Source: an uncultured Clostridia bacterium (lineage in GTDB: Bacteria > Bacillota > Clostridia > Christensenellales > Borkfalkiaceae). Taken from it: a stretch of DNA of 36,456 bases. Below, piece by piece: positions 1 to 7,043 of the stretch; within the stretch, counting starts at the first letter, position 1; each line of letters starts with the position of its first letter. Location of the stretch: positions 1 through 36,456 of the forward strand of contig CAKQRD010000019.1 in assembly GCA_934271275.1 (NCBI GenBank), given 5' to 3'. Made by a program: the position numbers and the translations under genes. The notes under the pieces are model-generated. The model did not search any database and was not told the origin of the DNA. It saw only the letters and a program-made list of their open reading frames with translations.

Positions 1-48
1 GCTCACTCCCACGTTGTCTTTTTCGTTGATGATTATTTTACCGTTCAT
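1..48 (-). CDS. uxaA: Altronate dehydratase UxaA, N-terminal 16 codons only (runs off window)
   Basis: Reading the minus strand from the ATG at 46-48 gives MNGKIIINEKDNVGVS, with no stop before the edge. An 'I-x-I-N-x-x-D-N-V' opening is typical of UxaA, which dehydrates D-altronate to 2-keto-3-deoxygluconate and is the step after UxaB. The ATG overlaps the TGA of the uxaB-tail fragment in an ATGA arrangement, so translation is probably coupled. The call rests on 16 residues plus context (uxaB in the same operon), so the family is likely but not proven; nothing can be said about the rest of the enzyme. Confidence 0.6.
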   Translation of the reverse strand, partial: MNGKIIINEKDNVGVS

Positions 49-149
49 AATATATCCGTATCGCCGCTTAAAAGTTTTTTTACCGTAGCTTTAACCGCTT
101 CCGCAAACCCCGCGTATTCGGTCAGGTCCTCTCCCCATACGCTTTCGTC
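41..149. repeat. Direct repeat copy 1 (uxaB tail plus first 8 nt of uxaA)
   Basis: It aligns without gaps to 815-923 (offset 774 bp), with 7 mismatches over 109 bp by eye. The shared segment includes the last uxaB codons, the ATGA overlap and the next bases of uxaA (ATGAACGG on the minus strand). The two copies bracket the isomerase gene. Confidence 0.9.
45..149 (-). pseudogene. Orphan 3' fragment of uxaB (tagaturonate reductase tail)
   Basis: This stretch encodes DESVWGEDLTEYAG and onward to SGDTDIL, nearly the same last ~34 residues as the complete uxaB at 819-2198, ending in a TGA that overlaps the uxaA ATG. It has no start codon of its own. It lies in the same reading frame as the isomerase gene just upstream, after that gene's TAA at 180-182, with about ten codons (INVILVFKV region) in between that do not match the full-length uxaB. 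It cannot make a functional reductase. It probably survives because it keeps the ATGA coupling signal for uxaA. Confidence 0.8.
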
Positions 150-179
150 TACTTTAAATACGAGGATGACGTTTATGCC

Positions 180-752
180 TTATTCGGGTTTATCTTCTAA
201 AACCAGATCGAAATCGCCCTGTTTTTTTACTTTATAGCCGTTCTTCTTATACTCTTCGTAATCGAACGCTTCGAGTTCGTCTATCGCAAGCTTGTGAAAT
301 TCGTAAAAATTATGCCACCACTTCTGATCGCTGCCGAGTTCCGCGGATAAATACGCGTCCGCTATGTCGCAGCCCATTGCCGGCGCAACGTAAAACGCGC
401 CCATCGCGAGAACGTTTACCCCGTTGCCCGTTATTGCTCTTCTCGCCGCGGGAACGCTTTCCACCACACCCGCGTGGACGTGCGGGCATTTGGAAGCCGC
501 AATATGTATTCCCATACCCGTACCGCAGAACAAAAGCGCGCGCTCGTAATTGCCTTCGGATATTTCCGCGCCGACTCTCAGACCGACTCTGTGGAACATA
601 AGGTCGGTATCTTTCGGATCGCTGTCTTTTTTCACGCCGAGGTCGAGAATCTTCCAACCCTTCTTTTCGAGATGAGCGACGACGGCTTCTTTAAGCGGAA
701 AGCCCGCAAAGTCCGCTCCGACTACCAGAAATTTGTCTTTTACTTTTTTCAT
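180..752 (-). CDS. RpiB/LacA/LacB-fold sugar isomerase, possibly a DhuI-type uronate isomerase
   Basis: This 190-residue protein belongs to the RpiB/LacAB aldose-ketose isomerase fold: an opening GADFAGFPLK, and the active-site loop FCGTGMGIHIAA with the catalytic-type Cys76. I start it at the ATG at 750-752, which has GGAGG 8 nt upstream; an in-frame TTG five codons earlier falls on the SD itself. Two residues usual in ribose-5-phosphate isomerases are absent: the His of the D-H-x-G-F motif is Phe15, and the segment equivalent to R-E-H-N-D-A-N-V reads AITGNGVNV. With uxaB and uxaA as neighbours, a uronate-derived substrate is plausible. Members of this family (DhuI) isomerise 4-deoxy-5-hexosulose-uronate made from unsaturated uronates. 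Fold assignment is firm; substrate is inference. Confidence 0.85.
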   Translation of the reverse strand: MKKVKDKFLVVGADFAGFPLKEAVVAHLEKKGWKILDLGVKKDSDPKDTDLMFHRVGLRVGAEISEGNYERALLFCGTGMGIHIAASKCPHVHAGVVESVPAARRAITGNGVNVLAMGAFYVAPAMGCDIADAYLSAELGSDQKWWHNFYEFHKLAIDELEAFDYEEYKKNGYKVKKQGDFDLVLEDKPE

Positions 753-814
753 ATATATTTCCTCCAAATTTTTTCTTTTATTCTTTTCGCTTCAAGAACT
801 GTTTTTAAACATTC

Positions 815-923
815 CCGTTCATAATATATCCGTATCGCCGCTCCGAAGCTTTTTGACCGTTGCTTTAACCGCTTCCGCAAACCCCGCGTATTCGGTCAGG
901 TCCTCTCCCCACACGCTTTCGTC
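815..923. repeat. Direct repeat copy 2 (3' end of intact uxaB plus uxaA start vestige)
   Basis: This is the partner of 41-149. After the uxaB stop, the minus strand reads ATGAACGG as at the true uxaA start, but here it runs on for only three more codons to a TAA (MNGNV then stop). It is therefore a dead remnant of the uxaA start. Confidence 0.9.
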
Positions 924-2198
924 CTGCATAAACTTTATCACGCACCCGCCGCTTACGAAATATCCGAGGTATTTTTCGTCGTCTTTTATCTCTATCGTTC
1001 TTGCGGGGAGTTCCGCATAATACTTCCCGTTCTCGCCTTTCTTCGCGACCTTATACGCCGCCATTATCGAAGCGAAGCCTTTGGTTAAGTTCTCCGGTAC
1101 TTTTCCGTTCTTTTCGTAATAGTCCTTAAAGCTCGGCAGTACACGCGCTTTCCACTTATCTATCGAATTGAGCGCGATGCTCGTAAGTTCGTGATTAAGA
1201 TACGGGTTTAAAAACCGTTCCTTAACGCTTTCCGCAAACTCCGTCGTAGCCGTTATATCGCTCGAAACAAACGGAATTATCTCCTTTTTTAAGGTATCGT
1301 TCACGAATTTAAGCAGTTTTTCGTCCGTCATACAGTCGTATACGGTATGTTTCCCCTGCCACAGCCCCGCGTAAACGAGGTTGGTGTGGCTGCCGTTTAA
1401 AACGCGCACTTTCCGCTTTTTGTAGTATTTTACGTCGTCCGTCAGAACGACTTCTATATCGTGTTTTCCTGCCTTTATATACCTTTCTATCTCGCCCTTT
1501 TTCTCTATCGCCCAAAGCCCGAACGGCTCTCCCACAGTCATAAGCGCGTCTTTTTCCCCGATAAGTTCGGTCAGGTGCTTTTCCGTTTCTTCGTCTTTCG
1601 GATAGCCCGATACTATTCTGTCTACCAGAGTGTTGCAGTAATAGTTTTCTTTTTCGTTCCACTTTTTAAACCCTTCGGGAAGTTTCCAGAGTCCGATATA
1701 CTCGTTCACGCAGTTTTTAAGCTTCTCTGCGTTGTCGTCGATGAGTTCCGCGGGGAGTATATATACCCCCGCCTTGCCCGCAAGATACCGTTCGTACAAA
1801 AACGCGGTCAGTTTCGCGGGATAGGTCGCGTTCGCTATATCCGAAATCCCGTCCTTTTCGTCGAAGCGTATCCCCGCCTCGGTCGTGTTGGAGATTATTA
1901 CTTTAAGTTCTTCCTCTTTTGCGAGCGAAAAATACCGTTCGGGATTTTCGGACAAAGAAAACACGCTTTTTAAGGCGGTTATTTCCACCGCTTTTTCTTC
2001 CGCTTTACCTTCCGACACGCCGCGAAGAATAACGTGGTAACGGTTGTTTTGATTTACGAACTTTTCCAGACTCCCGCCCGCGCGCGGTTTTACTACGTTT
2101 ACTTCGTACTCTCCGCCCTCGTTGTTCAGCGCGTCGAAATACGCGTCCGCAAACGTCCGCAAAAAATTCCCTTCTCCGAATTGCAATACTTTTATCAT
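819..2198 (-). CDS. uxaB: Tagaturonate reductase UxaB (altronate oxidoreductase)
   Basis: This 459-residue enzyme belongs to the polyol/mannitol dehydrogenase long-chain family and reduces D-tagaturonate to D-altronate with NADH in galacturonate catabolism. The opening QFGEGNFLRTFADAYFD is the glycine-containing nucleotide-binding start typical of UxaB, and KVRVLNGSHTNLVYAGL near residue 265-280 is the conserved substrate-binding segment (Lys and Asn-x-x-His). Length is close to the usual ~480. It begins 4 nt after the GH2 stop, with a GAGG inside the end of that gene, so it is co-translated. Its last 105 coding bases are duplicated beyond the next gene (45-149). UxaC, which would supply tagaturonate, is not in the window. 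A fructuronate reductase (UxuB) belongs to the same superfamily, but the motifs fit UxaB better. Confidence 0.88.
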   Translation of the reverse strand: MIKVLQFGEGNFLRTFADAYFDALNNEGGEYEVNVVKPRAGGSLEKFVNQNNRYHVILRGVSEGKAEEKAVEITALKSVFSLSENPERYFSLAKEEELKVIISNTTEAGIRFDEKDGISDIANATYPAKLTAFLYERYLAGKAGVYILPAELIDDNAEKLKNCVNEYIGLWKLPEGFKKWNEKENYYCNTLVDRIVSGYPKDEETEKHLTELIGEKDALMTVGEPFGLWAIEKKGEIERYIKAGKHDIEVVLTDDVKYYKKRKVRVLNGSHTNLVYAGLWQGKHTVYDCMTDEKLLKFVNDTLKKEIIPFVSSDITATTEFAESVKERFLNPYLNHELTSIALNSIDKWKARVLPSFKDYYEKNGKVPENLTKGFASIMAAYKVAKKGENGKYYAELPARTIEIKDDEKYLGYFVSGGCVIKFMQDESVWGEDLTEYAGFAEAVKATVKKLRSGDTDIL

Positions 2199-2202
2199 TT
2201 CG

Positions 2203-5004
2203 TTATATTTCCTCTACGGTATATTCTAAGGAATAATATCCGTTCGTCAAATTTACTTCAAACGGCTCTAAATCGAACGTGAACGCCGTTGCCGCGACTT
2301 CGTACTCTTTCAACAACGCGCGCTCGCCGTTCTCGTCCTTTATCTCTGCGGTTACGCGGTAGCTTCTCCCTGTTTCCGCACCCGTTATAACCGGTTCGCA
2401 TAAAAACTTTCCGCCATATACCACACCGACCTTTTTATCGAAGCATATCGTTTTTTGAAAGCTCTCTTTAAGCGCGTAAAACGCCTGCTTTGCGTACCCG
2501 TAAAAATCTATCGGCGGTTTTAAGTAACTTCCGTCGTTCGCCCCGCCCGAAAGACAGCACCACATAAGTCCGTCCGCGCCGAGATAGCGCATATACTTTA
2601 CCGTATTATACGCGCATAACGCCTGATACGCCTGGCTTAACTTAAAATTCAGTCCGTCGTACGCTGCGCCGAACGCGCGTTTTTCATCCGCAAGTTCGTA
2701 AGAATCCGTTTTGACGTACTCCTTACACTCCGGCGTGGTATCGTCCTGTCTGCCGATAACCGCGAACTCCGAAATTATATACGCGTGCTTTTTGCTGTTA
2801 AGCAGCGCGGGCTGTGATTTCCAGTCCTGTTTTCTGAACGTATCCCAGCGATTGCCGTACCCTAAAAGTATCTCGTAGTTATGCGAACTTCTCACCACGC
2901 TCTCGTCGCGCCAGCCGTACGAACTTTCCATAGCGTTGAAATCCTGATCCGCTTTTCCGTCGTCCTGATAGTAAAAACCCTCGTTCCCGTATAATCCCCC
3001 GCCGTAGTAGAGGTGCGACACGGGGCAGATAAGCCGCGTATCGTCAGCAGCCTTTACCTTCGTCACGAACTCGTCGTATAATTTGTCGAGCACCGTGCGG
3101 GAGGAATGAAATTCGTTGGAGCCTTCCCACGTTATTATGCTCGGGTGGTTTATCACCTCGCGCATTTCCCGAACGTACTCTTCGCCCGCTGGCCAGCCTC
3201 TGTTTACGTCCGTGGTTTCCGCGGAGTCTATCAGCCGCGTGGTCCAGATATTCATAAGCCCCAGCCTGTCGCACACCTCCGCATAGCGCGGATCGTTGCC
3301 ACCGTAACCCAGAAAATGGAATCTCGCGACGTTTCCGTTCATCGCCTTGGTTAAAAGCGTTTCTTCCACGATCTCTTCGGTCGTAGGGCAAACGTGGCTT
3401 AACACTATGTTTTCGTAAGGCGGCAAAAACTGCATCCACAGCGCGCCGTTAAGGAGTATCCGTTTCCCGTTTAAGAGTATTTCCCCGTCCTTTTGTTCTA
3501 TCGTGCGGAAGCCCGTTTCCGTAACCTCGTCGTCTACGGGCGTTCCGTTTTTAACAATCTCCGCGCGGACTATATACAACGCGGGGTTATCCGTATCCCA
3601 CGCTTCCGCCTCGAATTCGAGTTCTTTGCAGAACTTCTCTTCCGCTTCTCCCGCGTAGATCGGGGTTTCTTTCCCGTCGGGGGATTTTGAAAGATATACG
3701 TTTACCTTTAAGTCCTTTTCCGGGTTTAGTATATCGAAAGATACTTCCGCTTTTACTTTTCCGTTTTTGACCTCGCGGGTTTTTACGACGAGGTTTTCTA
3801 TCGCCGCGCCGCGGTAAAAGTCTATATACACGTCGCGGACGAGCCACGCGATATACGGATCTTTGTTCCTGTGCCAGGAATAGTTTACTTCGGGCGCGCG
3901 CGGGAATACGAGAAGTTTTAGTTCGTTTTCGCCGATTTTAAGAAATTCCGTTATATCCGCTCTTTGCGCGGTGAAATTCTCCGTTTTTATCGCAAGTTTT
4001 CCGTTTACGTATACCTCGCCCGAGGGATCGAGCGAACCGACGTTAAGTACCGCTCTCCCTTTCTCGTAACAAAACGTTTTTGTCAGTTCTATTACTCTGT
4101 CCTTATTCCGTTCTCCGCCGAGTTTGTACGGGAGCGTTACCGTTTCGGGATTCGTCTTTTCCGAATTTTTTCCCTTTGCTTTTACGAAAAAGTCGGTTAT
4201 CTCTTTCCCGTCCGCGGTTATTCTTTCGGGCGTAAACCGCCACTCGCCCGCGGGGTGCATTCCGCCCGAAACGAACAAAGTGTCGGGACAGACTTTGTTA
4301 GTCTGCTCGAACTCTCCCGCTTCTTTACCGTTATATATCACCTTATATTTGTCGCACGAAAATACTATTTTTACGGAGTTGGTTTCTTTGCCGACAAATT
4401 CGCCTATTTTGAAATCCCTGTGGTGATACGGATCGGGTACGCCTACCCTCGCGTATATCTCGCCGTTTCTGTAGATCTGGAGTTTTATTACCTCCGTAAC
4501 GCCTTTGCGCAGTTCTATTATCCTGCCCGTGTCCGTCGTAAGCGGCTTGTCCTTTTTCGCCGCCTTTTCTTCTATGACAAAATCCTTATCGACTCGGAAA
4601 GAAAACTCCAAAGAACTAAACTTTTTTGCCGAAAACTCGAACTTCGCGCAAGGTACGGGCGGGATTATCCCGTCCGTTAAAACGAGCGTGCCGCGTTCTT
4701 CTTTTACGGTCTGATAGAACTGCCAGCCCTCGTAACTTTGCGGCTTTTCGTAGGTTCTTAACGTCGCTTCTTTTACTTCTATCCGTTTTCTTACCTTATG
4801 CGGCACGGCGTAGTTGACTTTTTTAAGTCCCGCTTCCGTTTCTTCGGGCGTTAGAACCTTTTTCGTTTTCCCGTTCTTTTTTTCGAGGTACGCGGAATAC
4901 TTGCTTAAAAATTCTATCTTTTCTTCGTCCGTTAATCCCGTCCCGTCAGCAGCGGAAAAATCCCCGTTTTGCCCCGTATATCTTTCGTCTATCTTGATGT
5001 ACAT
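2203..5004 (-). CDS. Glycoside hydrolase family 2 enzyme with N-terminal lectin-like insertion (933 aa)
   Basis: The architecture is the GH2 set: a beta-jelly-roll sugar-binding domain (~285-395, with VYVNGKLAI), an Ig-like domain (~400-505), a TIM barrel (~510-840) and a C-terminal Ig-like domain. The acid/base is in HPSIITWEGSNEFHS (Asn630-Glu631); the nucleophile is probably Glu746 in AYIISEFAV. Ahead of the jelly roll are ~280 extra residues, of which 110-265 look like a beta-rich concanavalin/LamG-type domain. No signal peptide is present, so it is cytoplasmic. The ATG at 5002-5004 is chosen; a GTG one codon earlier is an alternative, and neither has a well-placed SD, so coupling to the esterase gene 12 nt upstream is likely. 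Substrate (galactoside, glucuronide or other) cannot be told from the sequence. Confidence 0.88.
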   Translation of the reverse strand: MYIKIDERYTGQNGDFSAADGTGLTDEEKIEFLSKYSAYLEKKNGKTKKVLTPEETEAGLKKVNYAVPHKVRKRIEVKEATLRTYEKPQSYEGWQFYQTVKEERGTLVLTDGIIPPVPCAKFEFSAKKFSSLEFSFRVDKDFVIEEKAAKKDKPLTTDTGRIIELRKGVTEVIKLQIYRNGEIYARVGVPDPYHHRDFKIGEFVGKETNSVKIVFSCDKYKVIYNGKEAGEFEQTNKVCPDTLFVSGGMHPAGEWRFTPERITADGKEITDFFVKAKGKNSEKTNPETVTLPYKLGGERNKDRVIELTKTFCYEKGRAVLNVGSLDPSGEVYVNGKLAIKTENFTAQRADITEFLKIGENELKLLVFPRAPEVNYSWHRNKDPYIAWLVRDVYIDFYRGAAIENLVVKTREVKNGKVKAEVSFDILNPEKDLKVNVYLSKSPDGKETPIYAGEAEEKFCKELEFEAEAWDTDNPALYIVRAEIVKNGTPVDDEVTETGFRTIEQKDGEILLNGKRILLNGALWMQFLPPYENIVLSHVCPTTEEIVEETLLTKAMNGNVARFHFLGYGGNDPRYAEVCDRLGLMNIWTTRLIDSAETTDVNRGWPAGEEYVREMREVINHPSIITWEGSNEFHSSRTVLDKLYDEFVTKVKAADDTRLICPVSHLYYGGGLYGNEGFYYQDDGKADQDFNAMESSYGWRDESVVRSSHNYEILLGYGNRWDTFRKQDWKSQPALLNSKKHAYIISEFAVIGRQDDTTPECKEYVKTDSYELADEKRAFGAAYDGLNFKLSQAYQALCAYNTVKYMRYLGADGLMWCCLSGGANDGSYLKPPIDFYGYAKQAFYALKESFQKTICFDKKVGVVYGGKFLCEPVITGAETGRSYRVTAEIKDENGERALLKEYEVAATAFTFDLEPFEVNLTNGYYSLEYTVEEI

Positions 5005-5016
5005 CACAAACTGTTA

Positions 5017-5742
5017 TTATGACTCCAACATACGTTCGCAAAGCATAATGGCAGGCAAATAATGTAATTGTCTGATAGGATGATTAAATTTATTTGCCAA
5101 AAGTTCGGTCGTGTCTACTCCCGCGGCAGACATTGCTTTCCATTTTGCATACACGTCGCACAGAATACATCCGTTTTCCACGGCAATATCTCTCGCAGTT
5201 TGCACGTAGGTATCCAAAACCCCGCCGCATTGAATTGCGGAAAATTGTTCTGCCAACTCAAACATTCGAGGCTCTCTTAAATGCGGACTGTTCTTATCGT
5301 TCATCATATTCGGCGTAAGAACAATACACTCCGCCCCGCTTTTTAAAACCTTCTGCACGATTTTGCTAAGAGATTCTCTGTACGTGCTTAAACCTTCCAA
5401 ACCGTTGCAACTATCGTTTAACGCAAAGGCTACCACAACCAGGTCCGGATTATGCGATAAAACGTCCCTGTCTAAATGTTTCAGTCCGTCCGCTGCCGTC
5501 GCTCCGCTTACCCCGCTGTTTACGAGGTTGATTTGCACGTTAGGATAAAGAATATTTAAAATTTGTTTCAGGCGTACCGTATATCCGCTTTCATATTCGA
5601 ATACCGTCGCGGTGGAAGTCGGCGTCGTCAGATAACTTTCAAAACAACCTTGCGTAACGCTGTCTCCCGAGAACGCAATCGTAACGGGAGGCGCGTCCCA
5701 GATATTTGCTTGTTTTGCCTTTATTTTTTCTATAATCTTCAC
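5017..5742 (-). CDS. SGNH/GDSL-type hydrolase, probable carbohydrate esterase
   Basis: This 241-residue cytoplasmic protein carries the SGNH blocks: FSGDSVTQG (nucleophile Ser28), a block III Asn in FALNDS (~105-110) and a C-terminal NHPIRQLH segment holding the His. Such stand-alone enzymes in glycan operons commonly remove acetyl or other acyl groups from oligosaccharides. The start is GTG at 5742, with GGGAGAAG upstream; it overlaps the TGA of the preceding oxidoreductase gene by 4 nt (GTGA). The substrate is not determinable. It is a different subfamily from the SGNH half of the fusion protein at 9587-11875. Confidence 0.85.
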   Translation of the reverse strand: MKIIEKIKAKQANIWDAPPVTIAFSGDSVTQGCFESYLTTPTSTATVFEYESGYTVRLKQILNILYPNVQINLVNSGVSGATAADGLKHLDRDVLSHNPDLVVVAFALNDSCNGLEGLSTYRESLSKIVQKVLKSGAECIVLTPNMMNDKNSPHLREPRMFELAEQFSAIQCGGVLDTYVQTARDIAVENGCILCDVYAKWKAMSAAGVDTTELLANKFNHPIRQLHYLPAIMLCERMLES

Positions 5743-7019
5743 TTTTCTTCTCCCAGGTGATGAACCTTTTCGACGTTTCCGCTAAGTCTTGACTTCTCTG
5801 CGGTTATAGCCATCAAATGGCTTTCCACAGACTCTTTTAACCCCGTACGGGAATCCGCCGTTCCCGCCACGGCGCCGTATAAGGTATCCAGCATACTCTG
5901 GTCGCCGCCGCCGTGTCCGAACGCGTCTTTTACCTTTGCGTTGATTATCTCCGATATTTTAAAATACTCCGCTTGTTTACCGTAAACGGCGAGCCTTAAA
6001 GTGCCAAGATTTTCGTTAAGTTCTATCTCGCCTAACGTACCGTGGAAGGTCATGATTCTTCCGCTTTTATCCGTAAAACCGGTCATCGTCAACGACGCTT
6101 TGACGTTGTTTTTAAAACGCATGCAAACCTTTTGGTGATCCACTACGTTATTGTCGCAAGCGAAAACGCATCTTCCGTACGGTCCTTCCCGATAAGCCTT
6201 TCTCAACGACTCTTCGGTAATCGGTCTGGTAGTGTCTACAACGTTATAAGGCCACTCCGTCCTTCTGTTTGCTCTATCCCATCTGCCGACGTAAATATTT
6301 TCCGCGCTGTACGGACAAGTTTTTATAAATTGACAATCGGCGCAGCGATCCGCCGCCCCTTCCGGTTGATTGTCGCGGTTAAAAAACGACAAATCTCCGA
6401 CCGAATATACCGTATCGCATTCGGAATTCGCATAATATTGCAGCAAATCGAGGTCGTGACAACATTTTTGCAATATCATAGAAGAAGACAGGTCGCTGTT
6501 TCTCCAATTCCCCCGGACGAAACTATGCGCCTGATGCCAGAAAGCCACCTGCTCTAACGCGTCGATGCAGACGAGCTTTCCGATTTTTCCCTCGTCTAAA
6601 ATATCTTTTACCATCATAAACGCGGGCGCATAACGCAATACATGGCAAACGATAACCCTTCTGTCGTATTTTTTTTGCGCTTCCAACAATTCTTTTAATT
6701 GTTCTTCAGAGCCCGTAATCGGCTTTTCCAACAGCAAATGATACCCTAATTCCAACGCGCGGACGGCAATCCGGACGTGATCGCGATCGGGCGTCGCTAT
6801 AACCAGAATATCCGCCCTTTTCTTTTCCAAAAATTGTTCGTCGGAAAGAAAAGCGTTTTCGTCGGATATTTCAAAATCGTTCTTTGCGTGCGAAAGCATA
6901 ATTTCGTTAGTATCGCAAACGGAAACAATCTTAAATTGCTCCTTCTTCTTATGTATGGGTACGCCGTAAGCGTCGTGTCCGCGAGAGCCGCACCCTATAA
7001 TCGCAACTGTATAAACCAT
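5739..7019 (-). CDS. Gfo/Idh/MocA-family NAD(P)-dependent oxidoreductase with a cysteine cluster
   Basis: The 426-residue protein starts with a Rossmann fold (VAIIGCGSRG, residues 5-14), has the family's E-K-P at 98-100 (LLLEKPITG), and a C-terminal Gfo/Idh beta-sheet domain with the conserved KCCHDLD (His188). A Cys-rich loop, CADCQFIKTCPYSA (Cys226, 229, 235), suggests a bound metal. These enzymes oxidise sugars or inositols. Some relatives (GH109 and other NAD-dependent glycosidases) cleave glycosidic bonds by transient oxidation, so a direct role in oligosaccharide cleavage is possible. An AAGGAG lies 10 nt before the ATG. It sits between GH35 and an esterase in the operon. Confidence 0.85.
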   Translation of the reverse strand: MVYTVAIIGCGSRGHDAYGVPIHKKKEQFKIVSVCDTNEIMLSHAKNDFEISDENAFLSDEQFLEKKRADILVIATPDRDHVRIAVRALELGYHLLLEKPITGSEEQLKELLEAQKKYDRRVIVCHVLRYAPAFMMVKDILDEGKIGKLVCIDALEQVAFWHQAHSFVRGNWRNSDLSSSMILQKCCHDLDLLQYYANSECDTVYSVGDLSFFNRDNQPEGAADRCADCQFIKTCPYSAENIYVGRWDRANRRTEWPYNVVDTTRPITEESLRKAYREGPYGRCVFACDNNVVDHQKVCMRFKNNVKASLTMTGFTDKSGRIMTFHGTLGEIELNENLGTLRLAVYGKQAEYFKISEIINAKVKDAFGHGGGDQSMLDTLYGAVAGTADSRTGLKESVESHLMAITAEKSRLSGNVEKVHHLGEEK

Positions 7020-7043
7020 AATATTGTTTCTCCTTGATTCCTT

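Noticed and set aside
180..182. Stop-codon readthrough joining the isomerase to the uxaB tail
   Set aside because: The frames are continuous across the TAA, but no recoding signal is apparent and the tail has no sensible function as an extension; a rearrangement scar explains it better.
3964..4680. 238-codon plus-strand ORF
   Set aside because: Antisense to the GH2 gene, with no recognisable motif; the GH2 frame has catalytic residues and domains throughout.
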